Below, in pieces: positions 7,361-17,000 of a DNA stretch of 29,949 nucleotides; positions within the stretch are counted from its first letter, which is position 1, and each line of letters opens with the position of its first letter. The notes under the pieces were generated by a model. That model made no database searches. It was not told the origin of the DNA and saw only the letters and a program-made list of their open reading frames with translations. The position numbers were made by a program, and so were the translations under genes. This DNA is from CAKSEI01 sp964403505 (lineage in GTDB: Bacteria; Bacillota; Clostridia; Oscillospirales; CAG-272), in contig CAYOFP010000021.1 in assembly GCA_964403505.1 (NCBI GenBank), forward strand, positions 1-29,949, in the 5' to 3' direction.

Positions 7361-7918
7361 ATGAAAAAACTGAAAATTTCTCCGCTTTCGCTGATATTTT
7401 TGCCACTCGCCGTCATGATATGCGGGCAAGAAAAGGCCGTCCTCATGCTCGCGGCCATAGCCATACACGAGATAGGCCACGTCATAATAATATTAGTTTC
7501 GGGCCAGAAAATAACATCCGTGACGCTGTTGCCCTGCGGCCTTGATATCTCACGTGAGGGAAAAAGCTCTTATCTTACCGATGCCGCAATCTATATTTTC
7601 GGCCCGCTTTTCAACTTTATCTTTGCGGCGGTATTCATTTTTATCTACCCGCAGCTCTTCCCTGCGAATATTGCCTTCGGCCTATTTAATATGCTCCCCG
7701 TACCGCCGCTCGACGGCGGATGCGCACTCCGCGCGCTCCTTCTGCACCTCACCGATATCGTCACCGCAGGCACGGTGATGAGGGCAATATCCGCCCTCAC
7801 ACTGTTCATCACTTACATCGGTGCGATCGTCATACTGATGATCTCCGAATGGAATATCTCTCTGCTTCTTGTATGCATAATGCTCTTCTTTGTCACGTTC
7901 TTTGAAAAAAAAGCGTAA
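7361..7918 (+). CDS. M50 (SpoIVFB-like) intramembrane metalloprotease
   Basis: Predicted site-2 protease: a polytopic membrane zinc protease that cleaves within membrane segments of its substrate. From ATG 7361 (185 residues) the zinc motif HEIGH is at 36-40, an LLPCGL segment follows in the position seen in SpoIVFB, and the second zinc motif NMLPVPPLDGG is near 103-113. Four to six hydrophobic segments are visible. SpoIVFB activates pro-sigma-K in sporulating bacilli; whether this protein has that role is inference. No SpoIVFA-like partner is adjacent. Start is uncertain: an in-frame GTG at 7322 exists, neither start has a strong ribosome binding site, and no clear promoter was found. Confidence 0.82.
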   Translation: MKKLKISPLSLIFLPLAVMICGQEKAVLMLAAIAIHEIGHVIIILVSGQKITSVTLLPCGLDISREGKSSYLTDAAIYIFGPLFNFIFAAVFIFIYPQLFPANIAFGLFNMLPVPPLDGGCALRALLLHLTDIVTAGTVMRAISALTLFITYIGAIVILMISEWNISLLLVCIMLFFVTFFEKKA

Positions 7919-7955
7919 ATACCATAAAATTCAAGATAAAAATTCCGATAAACTA

Positions 7956-7984
7956 TTGCATTTTCAAACATCTTTTGCTAAAAT
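7956..7984 (+). promoter_or_regulatory. Promoter for the polyamine transporter operon
   Basis: TTGCAT (7956-7961), 17-bp spacer, TAAAAT (7979-7984). Transcription would start near 7991, about 38 nt before the potA start codon. Confidence 0.6.
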
Positions 7985-8028
7985 TATAACAATATTTTAT
8001 TTGCAGTCAGGAGGTTTGAAAACTCAAA

Positions 8029-9177
8029 TTGGAAAACACTGTTTTTGACAAGCCCGGCGGCAACACGGTTGTCGCATTAAAAAACATATCGAAAGCATTC
8101 GGTACAGAACAGATATTAAACGATGTCTCGCTCGAGATCCACGACGACGAGTTCGTTACGCTGCTCGGTCCTTCCGGATGCGGAAAAACGACCACCCTGC
8201 GTATCATAGCCGGTTTTGAGACCGCCGATAGCGGGGATGTTTTATTTGACGGAAAGATAATTAATGATCTGCCGCCCCACAAGCGTCAGGTAAATACGGT
8301 ATTTCAGCGGTACGCACTTTTCCCGCACCTCAATGTGTACGAAAACATCGCATTCGGTCTGAGAATCGCCAAAAAACCCGAGGATGAAATACGGAAAACC
8401 GTCAAAACCATGCTGAAAACAGTAAACCTCAGCGGCTTTGAGAGACGGAATATCGACTCCCTCTCGGGCGGTCAGCAGCAGCGTGTGGCAATCGCACGTG
8501 CGCTTGTAAACAAGCCCCGTGTCCTGCTTCTCGACGAACCGCTCGGCGCACTTGACCTCAAGCTGCGCAAGGATATGCAAAAAGAACTGAAAAATATGCA
8601 GAAGCAAACGGGTATCGCCTTTGTATATGTCACTCACGATCAGGAAGAGGCGCTCTCCATGTCCGACACCGTAGTCGTCATGGCAGACGGTAAAATACAG
8701 CAGATCGGCACACCGCAGGATATCTATAACGAGCCCGTGAATGCATTCGTCGCAGACTTCATCGGTGAATCGAATATCGTTGACGGCGTTATGCTCGACG
8801 ACTATCTCGTCTCCTTTGCAGGACAGACCTTCAAGTGCGAGGACAGCGGTTTTGCCAAAAACGAGGCGGTCGACGTCGTCGTGCGTCCCGAGGATATCGA
8901 TATCGTACCCGTTGCGGACAGCATGCTGATCGGCAAAGTGACATCCGTTACGTTCAAGGGCGATTACTACGAAATAATCGTTGATATCGATAATTTCAAA
9001 TGGCTGATAGAAACGACCGATGTACAAGCTGTCGGCGCTTCGATCGGCATATCGATCGACCCGTATGAGATACAGGTAATGAAGAAGAGTATTTACTCGG
9101 GTAAATACGGCGATTACAGCTCATTCTCGGATGAGATAGACGAAATGTCCGATGCGGACACGGTGATAGAGCAATGA
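8029..9177 (+). CDS. potA: Spermidine/putrescine ABC transporter ATPase PotA
   Basis: ATP-hydrolysing subunit of the polyamine importer. Visible: Walker A GPSGCGKTT near residue 47, Q-loop FQRYALFPHLNVYENIAFGL, the ABC signature LSGGQQQRVAIARAL, Walker B LLLDEPLGALD, the switch His in VTHDQEEAL, and a C-terminal regulatory TOBE-like domain from about residue 270. Length 382 is typical of PotA. The start is TTG 8029, with AGGAGG at 8009-8014, a rather long spacer of 14 nt; no early ATG is available in frame. The stop overlaps the next start by four bases (ATGA), indicating translational coupling with potB. Confidence 0.93.
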   Translation: MENTVFDKPGGNTVVALKNISKAFGTEQILNDVSLEIHDDEFVTLLGPSGCGKTTTLRIIAGFETADSGDVLFDGKIINDLPPHKRQVNTVFQRYALFPHLNVYENIAFGLRIAKKPEDEIRKTVKTMLKTVNLSGFERRNIDSLSGGQQQRVAIARALVNKPRVLLLDEPLGALDLKLRKDMQKELKNMQKQTGIAFVYVTHDQEEALSMSDTVVVMADGKIQQIGTPQDIYNEPVNAFVADFIGESNIVDGVMLDDYLVSFAGQTFKCEDSGFAKNEAVDVVVRPEDIDIVPVADSMLIGKVTSVTFKGDYYEIIVDIDNFKWLIETTDVQAVGASIGISIDPYEIQVMKKSIYSGKYGDYSSFSDEIDEMSDADTVIEQ

Positions 9178-10004
9178 AGAACCGCTCTCATGCCCTGAGA
9201 AAGCTGGCGGCCGCACCCCACATCGTCTGGTCGGTGATTTTCATCCTCGCCCCTCTTGCTTTCGTTATATATTATGCCTTCACAAATGCGGACGGCGCTT
9301 TCACGCTCGAAAACATTACGGCGCTTGCAGGTGAAAACTATCGCATCATATTCCTGCGCTCGTCATGCTATGCCCTCATTGCGACGGTGATATGCCTGCT
9401 TATCGCCTATCCCATCGCATTTATCATCTCACGCTCGCCGGCAAAGAAGCAGGGCGTTATGATCCTGCTCGTGATGCTGCCCATGTGGATGAATCTGCTC
9501 ATACGCACCTACTCGTGGATGGTGATCATCCAGGATACGGGCGTTCTGAACGGCCTGCTGTCCTCTCTGGGACTGCCCACGGTACATATCATCAACACAC
9601 CCGGTGCCGTCATACTCGGCATGGTATATAACTACCTGCCGTATATGATCCTGCCGATATACTCGGTCATGACGAAGATCGACAATAAATATATCGAGGC
9701 GGCACGTGACCTCGGGGCAAACGGTTTCCGCCTGCTCACAACGGTCGTTGTACCGCTCAGCGTTTCGGGTATCATCTCGGGCATTACGATGGTATTCGTC
9801 CCTTCGATCTCCACCTTCTACATCTCACAGAAGTTGGGCGGAGGCAGCTATGATATGATCGGCGACGCGATCGAGCGTCAGTTTATGGGAAACTATAACT
9901 ACAATCTCGGCGCATCCATGTCGCTTACTCTAATGATCCTCATCCTCATATGCATGGCGATCATGAACCGCTTCTCAGCAGAAACGGAGGATATCATCGT
10001 ATGA
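9174..10004 (+). CDS. potB: Polyamine ABC transporter permease PotB
   Basis: 276-residue inner-membrane permease with about six hydrophobic helices. The cytoplasmic coupling loop IEAARDLGANGF (EAA motif) around residue 180 contacts PotA. The start ATG overlaps the potA stop, and its own stop overlaps the following start by ATGA, so the three genes form a strictly coupled operon. With the permease half of the next gene it should form the heterodimeric channel. Specificity for spermidine or putrescine is assigned from family and operon context only. Confidence 0.92.
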   Translation: MKNRSHALRKLAAAPHIVWSVIFILAPLAFVIYYAFTNADGAFTLENITALAGENYRIIFLRSSCYALIATVICLLIAYPIAFIISRSPAKKQGVMILLVMLPMWMNLLIRTYSWMVIIQDTGVLNGLLSSLGLPTVHIINTPGAVILGMVYNYLPYMILPIYSVMTKIDNKYIEAARDLGANGFRLLTTVVVPLSVSGIISGITMVFVPSISTFYISQKLGGGSYDMIGDAIERQFMGNYNYNLGASMSLTLMILILICMAIMNRFSAETEDIIV

Positions 10005-12091
10005 AAGTCATATCTAAAGTCTGCATGGCGCTCGTATATATTTTCCTCTATGCGCCCATCGCCATCCTCATGCTCTTTTCCTTTAACTCGGGCAGAAGCA
10101 CGGGTGTATTCGAGGGCTTTTCCCTCTATTGGTACAAGGAGCTTCTACACAACGGAACTGCGGCAAATGCCCTCATAAATACAGTCGAGCTCGCCCTGTG
10201 TGCGGCCGTGATATCGACTGTTATCGGTACGGCGGCCGCTGCCGGTATCTCAAAATTCAGAAGCAAGTTTTTCCGCAGTACGGTAAACAACGTCACAAAC
10301 GTGCCGATGATGAATCCCGATATCGTCACGGGTATCTCCATGATGCTCCTGTTTGTATTTATCGGCAGAGCGATCGGTGCGGCGTCCAGTCTCAGCTTTG
10401 TGACTCTACTCATTGCGCATGTGACATTTTGTCTGCCGTATGTTATCACATCGGTATTGCCCAAATTTTCTCAGATGGATAAAAATCTGCCTGAGGCGGC
10501 ATTAGATCTCGGCTGTTCTCCGCTTATGGCGTTTATCAAGGTGGAGATCCCGCAGATAATGCCCGGGATTTTCACGGGATTCATCATCGCCATCACCCTT
10601 TCCATCGACGATTTTGTAATCAGCCACTTCACGGGCTCGGCGTTTCAGACGCTGCCGCTCTTTATCTTCTCTATGACGAAAAGAACGGTGAAGCCGGATA
10701 TGTATGCACTGTCAACTCTTATCTTTGTCACGATACTTATCCTGATGCTGATAGCGAACCTGCCCTCGAAGTCAGGCGCACGCAAAAAGACAGAGAATAA
10801 AAAAAGCAAAAAAAGCGTCAGAGTTGCATGCGGTGTGCTCGCCCTCGCCATTGTCGCAGGATGCGGCATCGCTATATTTAACGGCAAGAAAAAAACCGAC
10901 TCCGACTCGTCGGTAGACTATACCGCATACGCAGGAACGACGCTGTATGTCTACAACTGGGGCGAATACATATCGGACGGCTCAGAGGATTCCTTCGATA
11001 CCAACGCCGAATTTGAGGCTATGACCGGTATCAAAGTCGAATACGAGACCTTCGATTCAAACGAATCCATGTATACCAAGCTGAGAGCTGGGGGAACTGC
11101 ATACGACATCATCATTCCCTCCGACTACATGATAGCAAAGCTGATCGAAGAGGACATGCTCGAAACCGTCGACTTTGATAACATCCCCAACTACAAATAC
11201 ATCCCCGATACGTATAAAGATCTCGAATATGACCCGGCAAACGAATACTCGGTACCCTATACATTCGGATGCGTCGGTATCATCTACAACGAGACGATGG
11301 TAGACCCGGAGGATGTCGAAAACCAGAGTTGGAATCTCATTTATAACGAAAAATATAAGGGAAAAATACTCCAGTTCAATAATCCCCGTGATGCCTTTGC
11401 CACCGCACAGTTCTATCTCGGCTCCTCGGTGAACTCAAAGGATACATCGACCTATGACAGTGCACTTTCGCTTCTGCAAAAGCAAAAGGCGGTCGTGCAG
11501 GGATACGTCATGGACGAGATATTCAACAAAATGGAAACGGGAGAAGCCGCCATCGCCCCCTACTACATCGGTGATTTCTTTACCATGTACGGTGAAAACG
11601 AGGACCTCGGCTTCTATTACCCGAAAGAGGGTACGAACTTCTTCGTAGATGCCATGTGCATCCCGAAGGGTTCGAAAAACAAGGAGGCCGCCGAGCTTTA
11701 TATCAACTATATGCTCGACCCCGACGTCGCCCTCGCCAATGCCGAATACATCTGCTACGGCTCACCCCACAGCGCAGTCATGGAAAGCGATGAGTACAAA
11801 GAGGTCATGACGGATATCCACCCGGATGCCATCGAAATGCTCTACACTGAGACAAACGATGTACCGACCGAGATCTTCACCAATCTCGATAAGGATACAA
11901 ACTCGTATTTAAACGCCTGCTGGGAAAAGCTGAAGACCGGAAATGCGGTCAATACCGAGAAAGAAGACGGCAGTACCGCAGGCGATGCAAATACGCCGGT
12001 ATACATCATATGTGCCGTCATCATGGGTATGCTCCTGTTGCTTCTTATCGTATGGAGCATCAGGAAATACAAACGACGCATCATAGACTAA
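10001..12091 (+). CDS. potCD: PotC-PotD fusion: polyamine permease plus binding protein
   Basis: 696 residues. About 1-255 is PotC: hydrophobic helices with EAALDLGCSP (EAA loop) near 165. A basic linker (258-275) leads to a second hydrophobic segment containing AIVAGCG with Cys288, which fits a lipoprotein lipobox (V-A-G-C). From about 310 to 650 follows PotD, the extracellular polyamine-binding lobe pair, starting LYVYNWGEYIS and containing YDIIIPSDYM. A final helix (about 665-688) with a basic end anchors the C-terminus. The start ATG 10001 follows GGAGG by 10 nt and overlaps potB. Fusions of this kind are known to me in Clostridia. The retained lipobox leaves open whether the PotD part is cleaved off. 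Confidence 0.92.
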   Translation: MKVISKVCMALVYIFLYAPIAILMLFSFNSGRSTGVFEGFSLYWYKELLHNGTAANALINTVELALCAAVISTVIGTAAAAGISKFRSKFFRSTVNNVTNVPMMNPDIVTGISMMLLFVFIGRAIGAASSLSFVTLLIAHVTFCLPYVITSVLPKFSQMDKNLPEAALDLGCSPLMAFIKVEIPQIMPGIFTGFIIAITLSIDDFVISHFTGSAFQTLPLFIFSMTKRTVKPDMYALSTLIFVTILILMLIANLPSKSGARKKTENKKSKKSVRVACGVLALAIVAGCGIAIFNGKKKTDSDSSVDYTAYAGTTLYVYNWGEYISDGSEDSFDTNAEFEAMTGIKVEYETFDSNESMYTKLRAGGTAYDIIIPSDYMIAKLIEEDMLETVDFDNIPNYKYIPDTYKDLEYDPANEYSVPYTFGCVGIIYNETMVDPEDVENQSWNLIYNEKYKGKILQFNNPRDAFATAQFYLGSSVNSKDTSTYDSALSLLQKQKAVVQGYVMDEIFNKMETGEAAIAPYYIGDFFTMYGENEDLGFYYPKEGTNFFVDAMCIPKGSKNKEAAELYINYMLDPDVALANAEYICYGSPHSAVMESDEYKEVMTDIHPDAIEMLYTETNDVPTEIFTNLDKDTNSYLNACWEKLKTGNAVNTEKEDGSTAGDANTPVYIICAVIMGMLLLLLIVWSIRKYKRRIID

Positions 12092-12096
12092 AAACA

Positions 12097-12131
12097 AAAT
12101 ACCGTTATGCGTATGTCGCATAACGGTATTT
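12097..12131 (+). terminator. Bidirectional terminator, pot operon / XRE gene
   Basis: A 15-bp stem (12097-12111 with 12117-12131) around a 5-nt loop, with T runs on the plus side and A-rich sequence on the left. It ends the pot operon and the convergent regulator gene. Confidence 0.9.
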
Positions 12132-12146
12132 TTGTATTTTCGTTTT

Positions 12147-12587
12147 TTACTTTTTCCAATAATTGAGCTGCGGCAGCTGGGCTTCAAAATAAGCTCGGGC
12201 CTGCTCGGGCGGCCAGTTTTCATTTGACATATGCCCGACAAGGAAATCCGTTAATTCCTCAAGACTTGTGTAAACGAATGTTCCGTCGGTATAGCACCAC
12301 TTACAGTATTCCTCGTTCAAAGTCCCGTCCGTCTCATGACTGATCGAAGAATCATCAAGCGGCATCCCGCAGCATTGACAAATGAGCTTACGGGGAGAAC
12401 CCAAAAGCGTATTGATTGAAACGTCAAACAGCTTCGACAGCAATTTCAGCGTTTCCGTATTTGGTACGGTTTCACCGGTTTCCCAACGGGATACTGCCTG
12501 CCGGGTAACATAGATCTTTTCTGCAAGCTCATCCTGAGATAATCCGTTTTTTGTTCGGAGTTCATGTATAACATCCTTAGTTTCCAT
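12147..12587 (-). CDS. XRE-family regulator with C-terminal zinc ribbon
   Basis: 146 residues from ATG 12587. Residues 4-60 form a helix-turn-helix of the XRE/Cro type (LSQDELAEKIYVTRQAVSRWE). Around 75-110 the cysteines CQCCGMP and CKWC form a putative zinc ribbon of the type often found after such domains in Firmicutes. The last part is helical. It is probably a DNA-binding repressor whose ribbon mediates dimerisation or ligand response (inference). GAGGTGAT lies upstream; of several in-frame starts (12599 GTG, 12596 ATG, 12587 ATG) the last has the most workable spacing. It is convergent with the pot operon and divergent from a second XRE gene. Confidence 0.85.
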   Translation of the reverse strand: METKDVIHELRTKNGLSQDELAEKIYVTRQAVSRWETGETVPNTETLKLLSKLFDVSINTLLGSPRKLICQCCGMPLDDSSISHETDGTLNEEYCKWCYTDGTFVYTSLEELTDFLVGHMSNENWPPEQARAYFEAQLPQLNYWKK

Positions 12588-12608
12588 ATCATTCATCACC
12601 TCATAGAT

Positions 12609-12637
12609 ATTGTATCATCTTTATCTTGGAAAAGCAA
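12609..12637 (-). promoter_or_regulatory. Promoter for the zinc-ribbon XRE gene
   Basis: Minus strand TTGCTT (12637-12632), 17-bp spacer, TACAAT (12614-12609), with TG one base upstream of the -10. Start of transcription near 12602 leaves a very short leader that still contains most of the ribosome binding site. Confidence 0.5.
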
Positions 12638-12652
12638 GCAACACGCTGTTGC
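12638..12652. promoter_or_regulatory. Candidate operator palindrome
   Basis: GCAACA-CGC-TGTTGC, a perfect 6-bp inverted repeat with a 3-bp centre, immediately upstream of the -35 of the minus-strand XRE promoter. Its size suits an XRE dimer. No binding evidence exists beyond symmetry and place. Confidence 0.35.
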
Positions 12653-12695
12653 TGTGAAACAAGCAATCATTGAGAAATAAACAACAAATTGATTA

Positions 12696-12724
12696 TTGAA
12701 AACCGAATTTTTCTTTGCTACAAT
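12696..12724 (+). promoter_or_regulatory. Promoter for the TPR-type XRE gene
   Basis: TTGAAA (12696-12701), 17-bp spacer, TACAAT (12719-12724). Directly downstream, at 12733-12740, is the 8-bp palindrome CACCGGTG, a possible autoregulatory site. Confidence 0.5.
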
Positions 12725-12775
12725 ATAATCACACCGGTGATAATAAATTTGTAAAATTAAATCTGGAGGTAAAAA

Positions 12776-13909
12776 ATGCAAGTAAAAATAGGAAATAAAA
12801 TCAAAGAGTTGCGCAATCGTGACGGACGAAAACAAGAAGATCTGGCAAACGCTCTCGGTATCACATGTCAAGCAGTTTCTCGTTGGGAAGCCGGCAGCGG
12901 TTATCCCGATATGGAAACACTCCCTGCAATTGCAAACTATTTCCATGTAAGTATTGACGAGCTTTTCGGATACAGCAAAGACAGAGAAGAAAAATTAAAT
13001 GCAATATTGGAAAAAGCCCAAATAGCAATCCGTAAGCAGGATGATATGACGGATTGTGTTGAAATGCTTCGTGCTGCCGCAGAGGAGTTTCCATCAGAAC
13101 CGCAGATACTTATCAATCTTGGATTTGCGTTAAATGTGCACGGATGGAAAAAATACGGCGCACGCAGTTATACCAAAACCGGTTCCGATTATACCTATGA
13201 AGATACAGAATACAATTCCGGAAACATCTATTGGCAGGAAGAAATCAATGTATATGAAAAAGTATTAAACATGAACATTCCTCCGCAAGATCGGGATACT
13301 GTTATTCAAAGGTTAGTCAATTCTTATGCAAAGATGGGGTATAACGACAAAGCAAAGGCATTGGCTGAAAAGCAGAACTCGATTGTCATGTGTCGTGAAA
13401 GTCTCTTGCCTTGTGCAACAGAAGGCGAAGAAAAAGATAAATATCAAGGCGAAGCTATCATCGCTCTTCTGAATGAACTGAAAAACGTTATCATCAATTC
13501 TGTGTGTACGAAAACATCTGTACGTACTGCACCAATCGGGACAAAGCTGCTAATCGATCTTGCCAATCTATGCGAAACGGTTTTCAGTGACGGAAGATGC
13601 GGTATCGCCCATTCTTACATCAGAGATCTTTATTTGCACGCTGCAATATATGAAGATCGCTATGGAGAAAGCACAGAAAATGCTCTGAAGTATTTCAAAA
13701 AAGGATTTGAGCACAATAAGATATACGAGTCCATCAGGTGTAAAGGTTACTATCAATACACCTCGCCATTGGTAGAAAAAGTTGTATTTCCGGGCGAAAA
13801 CTTCCCATCAGTTTCCGAATTATCCTGGAAGGGCTGGATCGATATTCTAACAGATGATTTCAGAGACTGCTTAAAAAGTGATCCTGAGTTTAAGGAATGC
13901 TTTGCATAA
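12776..13909 (+). CDS. XRE-family regulator with long helical (TPR-like) C-terminus
   Basis: 377 residues. Residues 4-62 are a helix-turn-helix (DGRKQEDLANALGITCQAVSRWE and a following PDMETLPAIANYF helix). From about 70 to the end the sequence is helical, with spaced aromatic/Ala positions like tetratricopeptide repeats (FPSEPQILINLGFALN; LVNSYAKMGYNDKAKALAEK). This architecture is shared by peptide- or stress-responsive regulators, but no partner peptide gene was found next to it. GGAGG lies 7 nt before ATG 12776. Codon use looks more AT-rich than neighbouring genes, which could mean acquisition (visual impression only). Target genes unknown; the divergent XRE gene is a candidate. Confidence 0.85.
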   Translation: MQVKIGNKIKELRNRDGRKQEDLANALGITCQAVSRWEAGSGYPDMETLPAIANYFHVSIDELFGYSKDREEKLNAILEKAQIAIRKQDDMTDCVEMLRAAAEEFPSEPQILINLGFALNVHGWKKYGARSYTKTGSDYTYEDTEYNSGNIYWQEEINVYEKVLNMNIPPQDRDTVIQRLVNSYAKMGYNDKAKALAEKQNSIVMCRESLLPCATEGEEKDKYQGEAIIALLNELKNVIINSVCTKTSVRTAPIGTKLLIDLANLCETVFSDGRCGIAHSYIRDLYLHAAIYEDRYGESTENALKYFKKGFEHNKIYESIRCKGYYQYTSPLVEKVVFPGENFPSVSELSWKGWIDILTDDFRDCLKSDPEFKECFA

Positions 13910-13931
13910 TTCTTTTCAAAACACTGCAAAG

Positions 13932-13962
13932 AAGCACCTGCTGGTTTGACCGGCAGGTGCTT
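13932..13962 (+). terminator. Terminator after the TPR-type XRE gene
   Basis: A 13-bp stem (13932-13944 with 13950-13962), loop TTTGA, then TTTCT. The one imperfect pair is U-G on plus-strand RNA, consistent with plus-strand use. Confidence 0.7.
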
Positions 13963-13999
13963 TCTATGAAACCCGGTATTGTTTTCTTGACTTACATAC

Positions 14000-14040
14000 A
14001 AATTTCACCGGAAAGTCATTGACACTTTCCGGTGAAATTT
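14000..14040 (-). terminator. Terminator after the giant sigma factor gene
   Basis: A 17-bp perfect stem (14000-14016 with 14024-14040) including AATTTCACCGGAAAG, loop of 7 nt. On the minus strand it follows the sigma gene's stop at 14047. T-rich sequence flanks it on both sides, so it can act in both directions. Confidence 0.8.
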
Positions 14041-14046
14041 TCGTTT

Positions 14047-17000
14047 TTATTTATTTTTGTCCATGAGCTTTTTCGCACGCTCGATGTATTGCTTAAAGCG
14101 TTCCTCGCCGCGAACAGAGTTGAACCATTCCCATCCCTGAGGTGCGGTCATGCCGTAATGCATTAAGCTGATATGATCATTAAAGAGATCATCATAGGAT
14201 ATCGGCTCTTTTGTACCGTCGGGAAGCTTGATAAGACCCTTTCCCTTGATGACCTTGATGCCGCCGAAAATGAGCGGATCTCCCAAATCCAGTTCCTCCC
14301 CGTCGGCAATGCTGTCCCATTTCGGGAAAAGCTCAAAAGCACGCTCGAGATATTCATATCCCTCTTCTTTTCTTCCACAGCCGAACAAAGCGCAGGCGGT
14401 TCTGAAACAGGTGCTGGAATAATATCCCAACCATGCCGCAGGAACTGTACCGTTTTCTCCGAGTCCCTCTAAGACCTGCATCCGGTATTTGTTCCATGCG
14501 ACCGCTTTTTGCTCTGCCGCCCAATAACGGGACGGACGGCCGAGAAAATGCGTCAGAAGATTGAAGTTATTGACATCATGACGCAGGCGGCTCTCATTAT
14601 GCTTGCCCTCATTCCAAAGCCGCTCCTCGATCACTTCACCCTGAATTGCGGCGTACTGCGTGATCGGTGCGGGAATTTCACGTATACCGGTCTTATCTGC
14701 AAAAATCACAAACTGCCCGTCCTCGTCCTGAACATAGGTATATTCCGCAGCACCGATATAACCGTCGGTCAGATCAAGAGCGTCATAACGGCGTACCATG
14801 CCGTCTGCGAGGGGCATATATCCTTCGCCTGTGCCGTTATAAGAGGTCAGCTCATAAACCGCTTTTTTTGCGCCCTGGCAGTATTCATTGACCGTGCGGA
14901 CGATACCGATCCCCTCTGCGAAATAGTATGTCTTCTTCCCTCCCCGGTAAGCGAGACCTCCGTCCAATCCCTCAATATCTAAAGAGAGTGCCAGACAATT
15001 ATTAAATGTTCCGGCTTTTGTGGTGATACTTCCCCCGTCCTCACATTTTATCTGCGTTTTTATAGGCGTTACACCCCACCGTGTATATTCTACGGTAGGC
15101 GAGGCGCCCACTCGCCAGTAGTCCGACCATATGCAATTTGCGGCATCCCGGAGAATTCCGTAAATGTCGTTATATATAAGCGGCTCATCGGCATTTCCCG
15201 TAGCGCCTATACATTTCCATTCAAACGACCATCGGAAGTTTTGAAAAGACATAATGAGACCGTTTTTGTTTTGTACCGTATCTTTAGCAAAGAAATTCCA
15301 GTGGCCCGTCGCAGTATAGTCCGGATTGAAGGTCGTATCGGTTTCCATGATCCGTCTGATTACCGAACCGGCCGCTTTTGTATGGGCTTTCTCCATAGGC
15401 GTTTCGGCAAGCGCCTCGGCACGTTCGACCGCTTTTGATACATCGCAGATCTTTTGTCGGCCGTTTTCCTCTTTCCAATATTCGTTTCTTACCTGTTCGA
15501 TCATATCGAGCCAGGAATTCTCATCATATTTCAGACGCTCTGTTTCCCCGCCCGACGAGAGAATAACGGTTTTCTCATCTGCATATGACACCTGAAATTT
15601 CAGATGTGTGCGCAGGACATCATCGGGATATTCGCCGGCATATTCCCATGTATTGCCGACCGCCATAGGAAGCAGACCTTCGCCGCCTGCAATGTGATAA
15701 GCCCTCAGAACTTTCACATCGGTAAGACCGTCCAGCGTATGCTCGTGCTTTACGATGCCGACACCGCTCTTATAATAGCTTTTATAAGTGGAAGATCCAT
15801 AATAATCATCGGTATGTCTGATGATCCACTTTTCGCATCCCTCGAATGTTCCGCAGGGCGTCTCTACTGTTTCGCTGTCTGACGCAAATGTCAGCTCTGT
15901 TCCGTCCGAACCGGTGTGCGTCTGCCCTACGGTAAGCTTTTCGCAGGTAAAATGTCCGTCACAACGGAATGAATTGCGAAAAACATAACCGATCTCACGA
16001 TCAATGGAATTCATATATCCTTCGCCGATCTCTTCTTTCTTCCAGTAACAAAGCGCTCCGTCTATATAACGGAATTCTTCGGCGGATGCACCGATCAGAT
16101 AATGTTTTGCATTTTTCTCCTTATAGTTGGAAGAAAGCTTCTGCTCCATTTCACGGGCATACGGAACCAGGGCATAATAGGGATCTGATGGCTTTAGTAT
16201 CTCCCTCACCTTGTCATAAGCCTCGAGTCCCTTTTCCGGCTGATCGTTTCTGAAATACTGATATCCGAGCCAGAACCATTCCCGGGCGAGGGCTCGTACA
16301 AATCCTGCCTTCTCGAGCATCGGTATCTGCTTGTCCCGGATAAAATCGATCTTCGCTCCGCCGTATACCTCTGAATCCTCACGGGAGACGATAAATTCCA
16401 TGACCTCGTCATTCTGACCCTTCTGCGCCGCCTCCTTTATCCTCGCAAAGAGAGCGTCGTTTTTTTCGCCGGGAAGCCACCACCAGCCGCACATCAGTAC
16501 ATCGGCGAGTGCATGATACTTATCTCCCGATTCGGGGAGTTCCTCTACCTCTTTCAGCACGTCTTTATATACAGATTCAAACCCGTTCTTACTGTTCTTT
16601 ATCTGCCAGAGTTTTAGTTCCTCAACTTTTTTCATCACTCGCTGCACAAGAGTGTCGCTGTATTTTTCGTTCATTGCACAAAGCTCCTTTCTGATTCGCT
16701 TTCTGCCATCGTGAAGCTGCCACTTGACCGTTCCGGCAGAAATGCGCATTTTATCTGCAATCTCTGCGATCGATAACCCATCAAAGTAATGCAATTGAAT
16801 GATCTGCTTTACCTTCTTCGGCAAATTATCGATGCTTTGCTGCAGTTCAGCTTTTTCCTCGGAAAATACATACAGCTCCGCAGGATTCCGATTCTGCTCA
16901 TCGGAAATATTCAAATTCTCCACGGTATCGAGCGGCAGAAAGCTCCGAAAACGCATGACCGTATTCAAGGCACAGTTTTTGGCGATCCTGCAGACCCAAG

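Noticed and set aside
8242..9027. A 261-codon minus-strand open frame opposite potA
   Set aside because: The plus strand encodes all ABC ATPase motifs; the antisense frame has low-complexity codon-shadow composition and no start signal.
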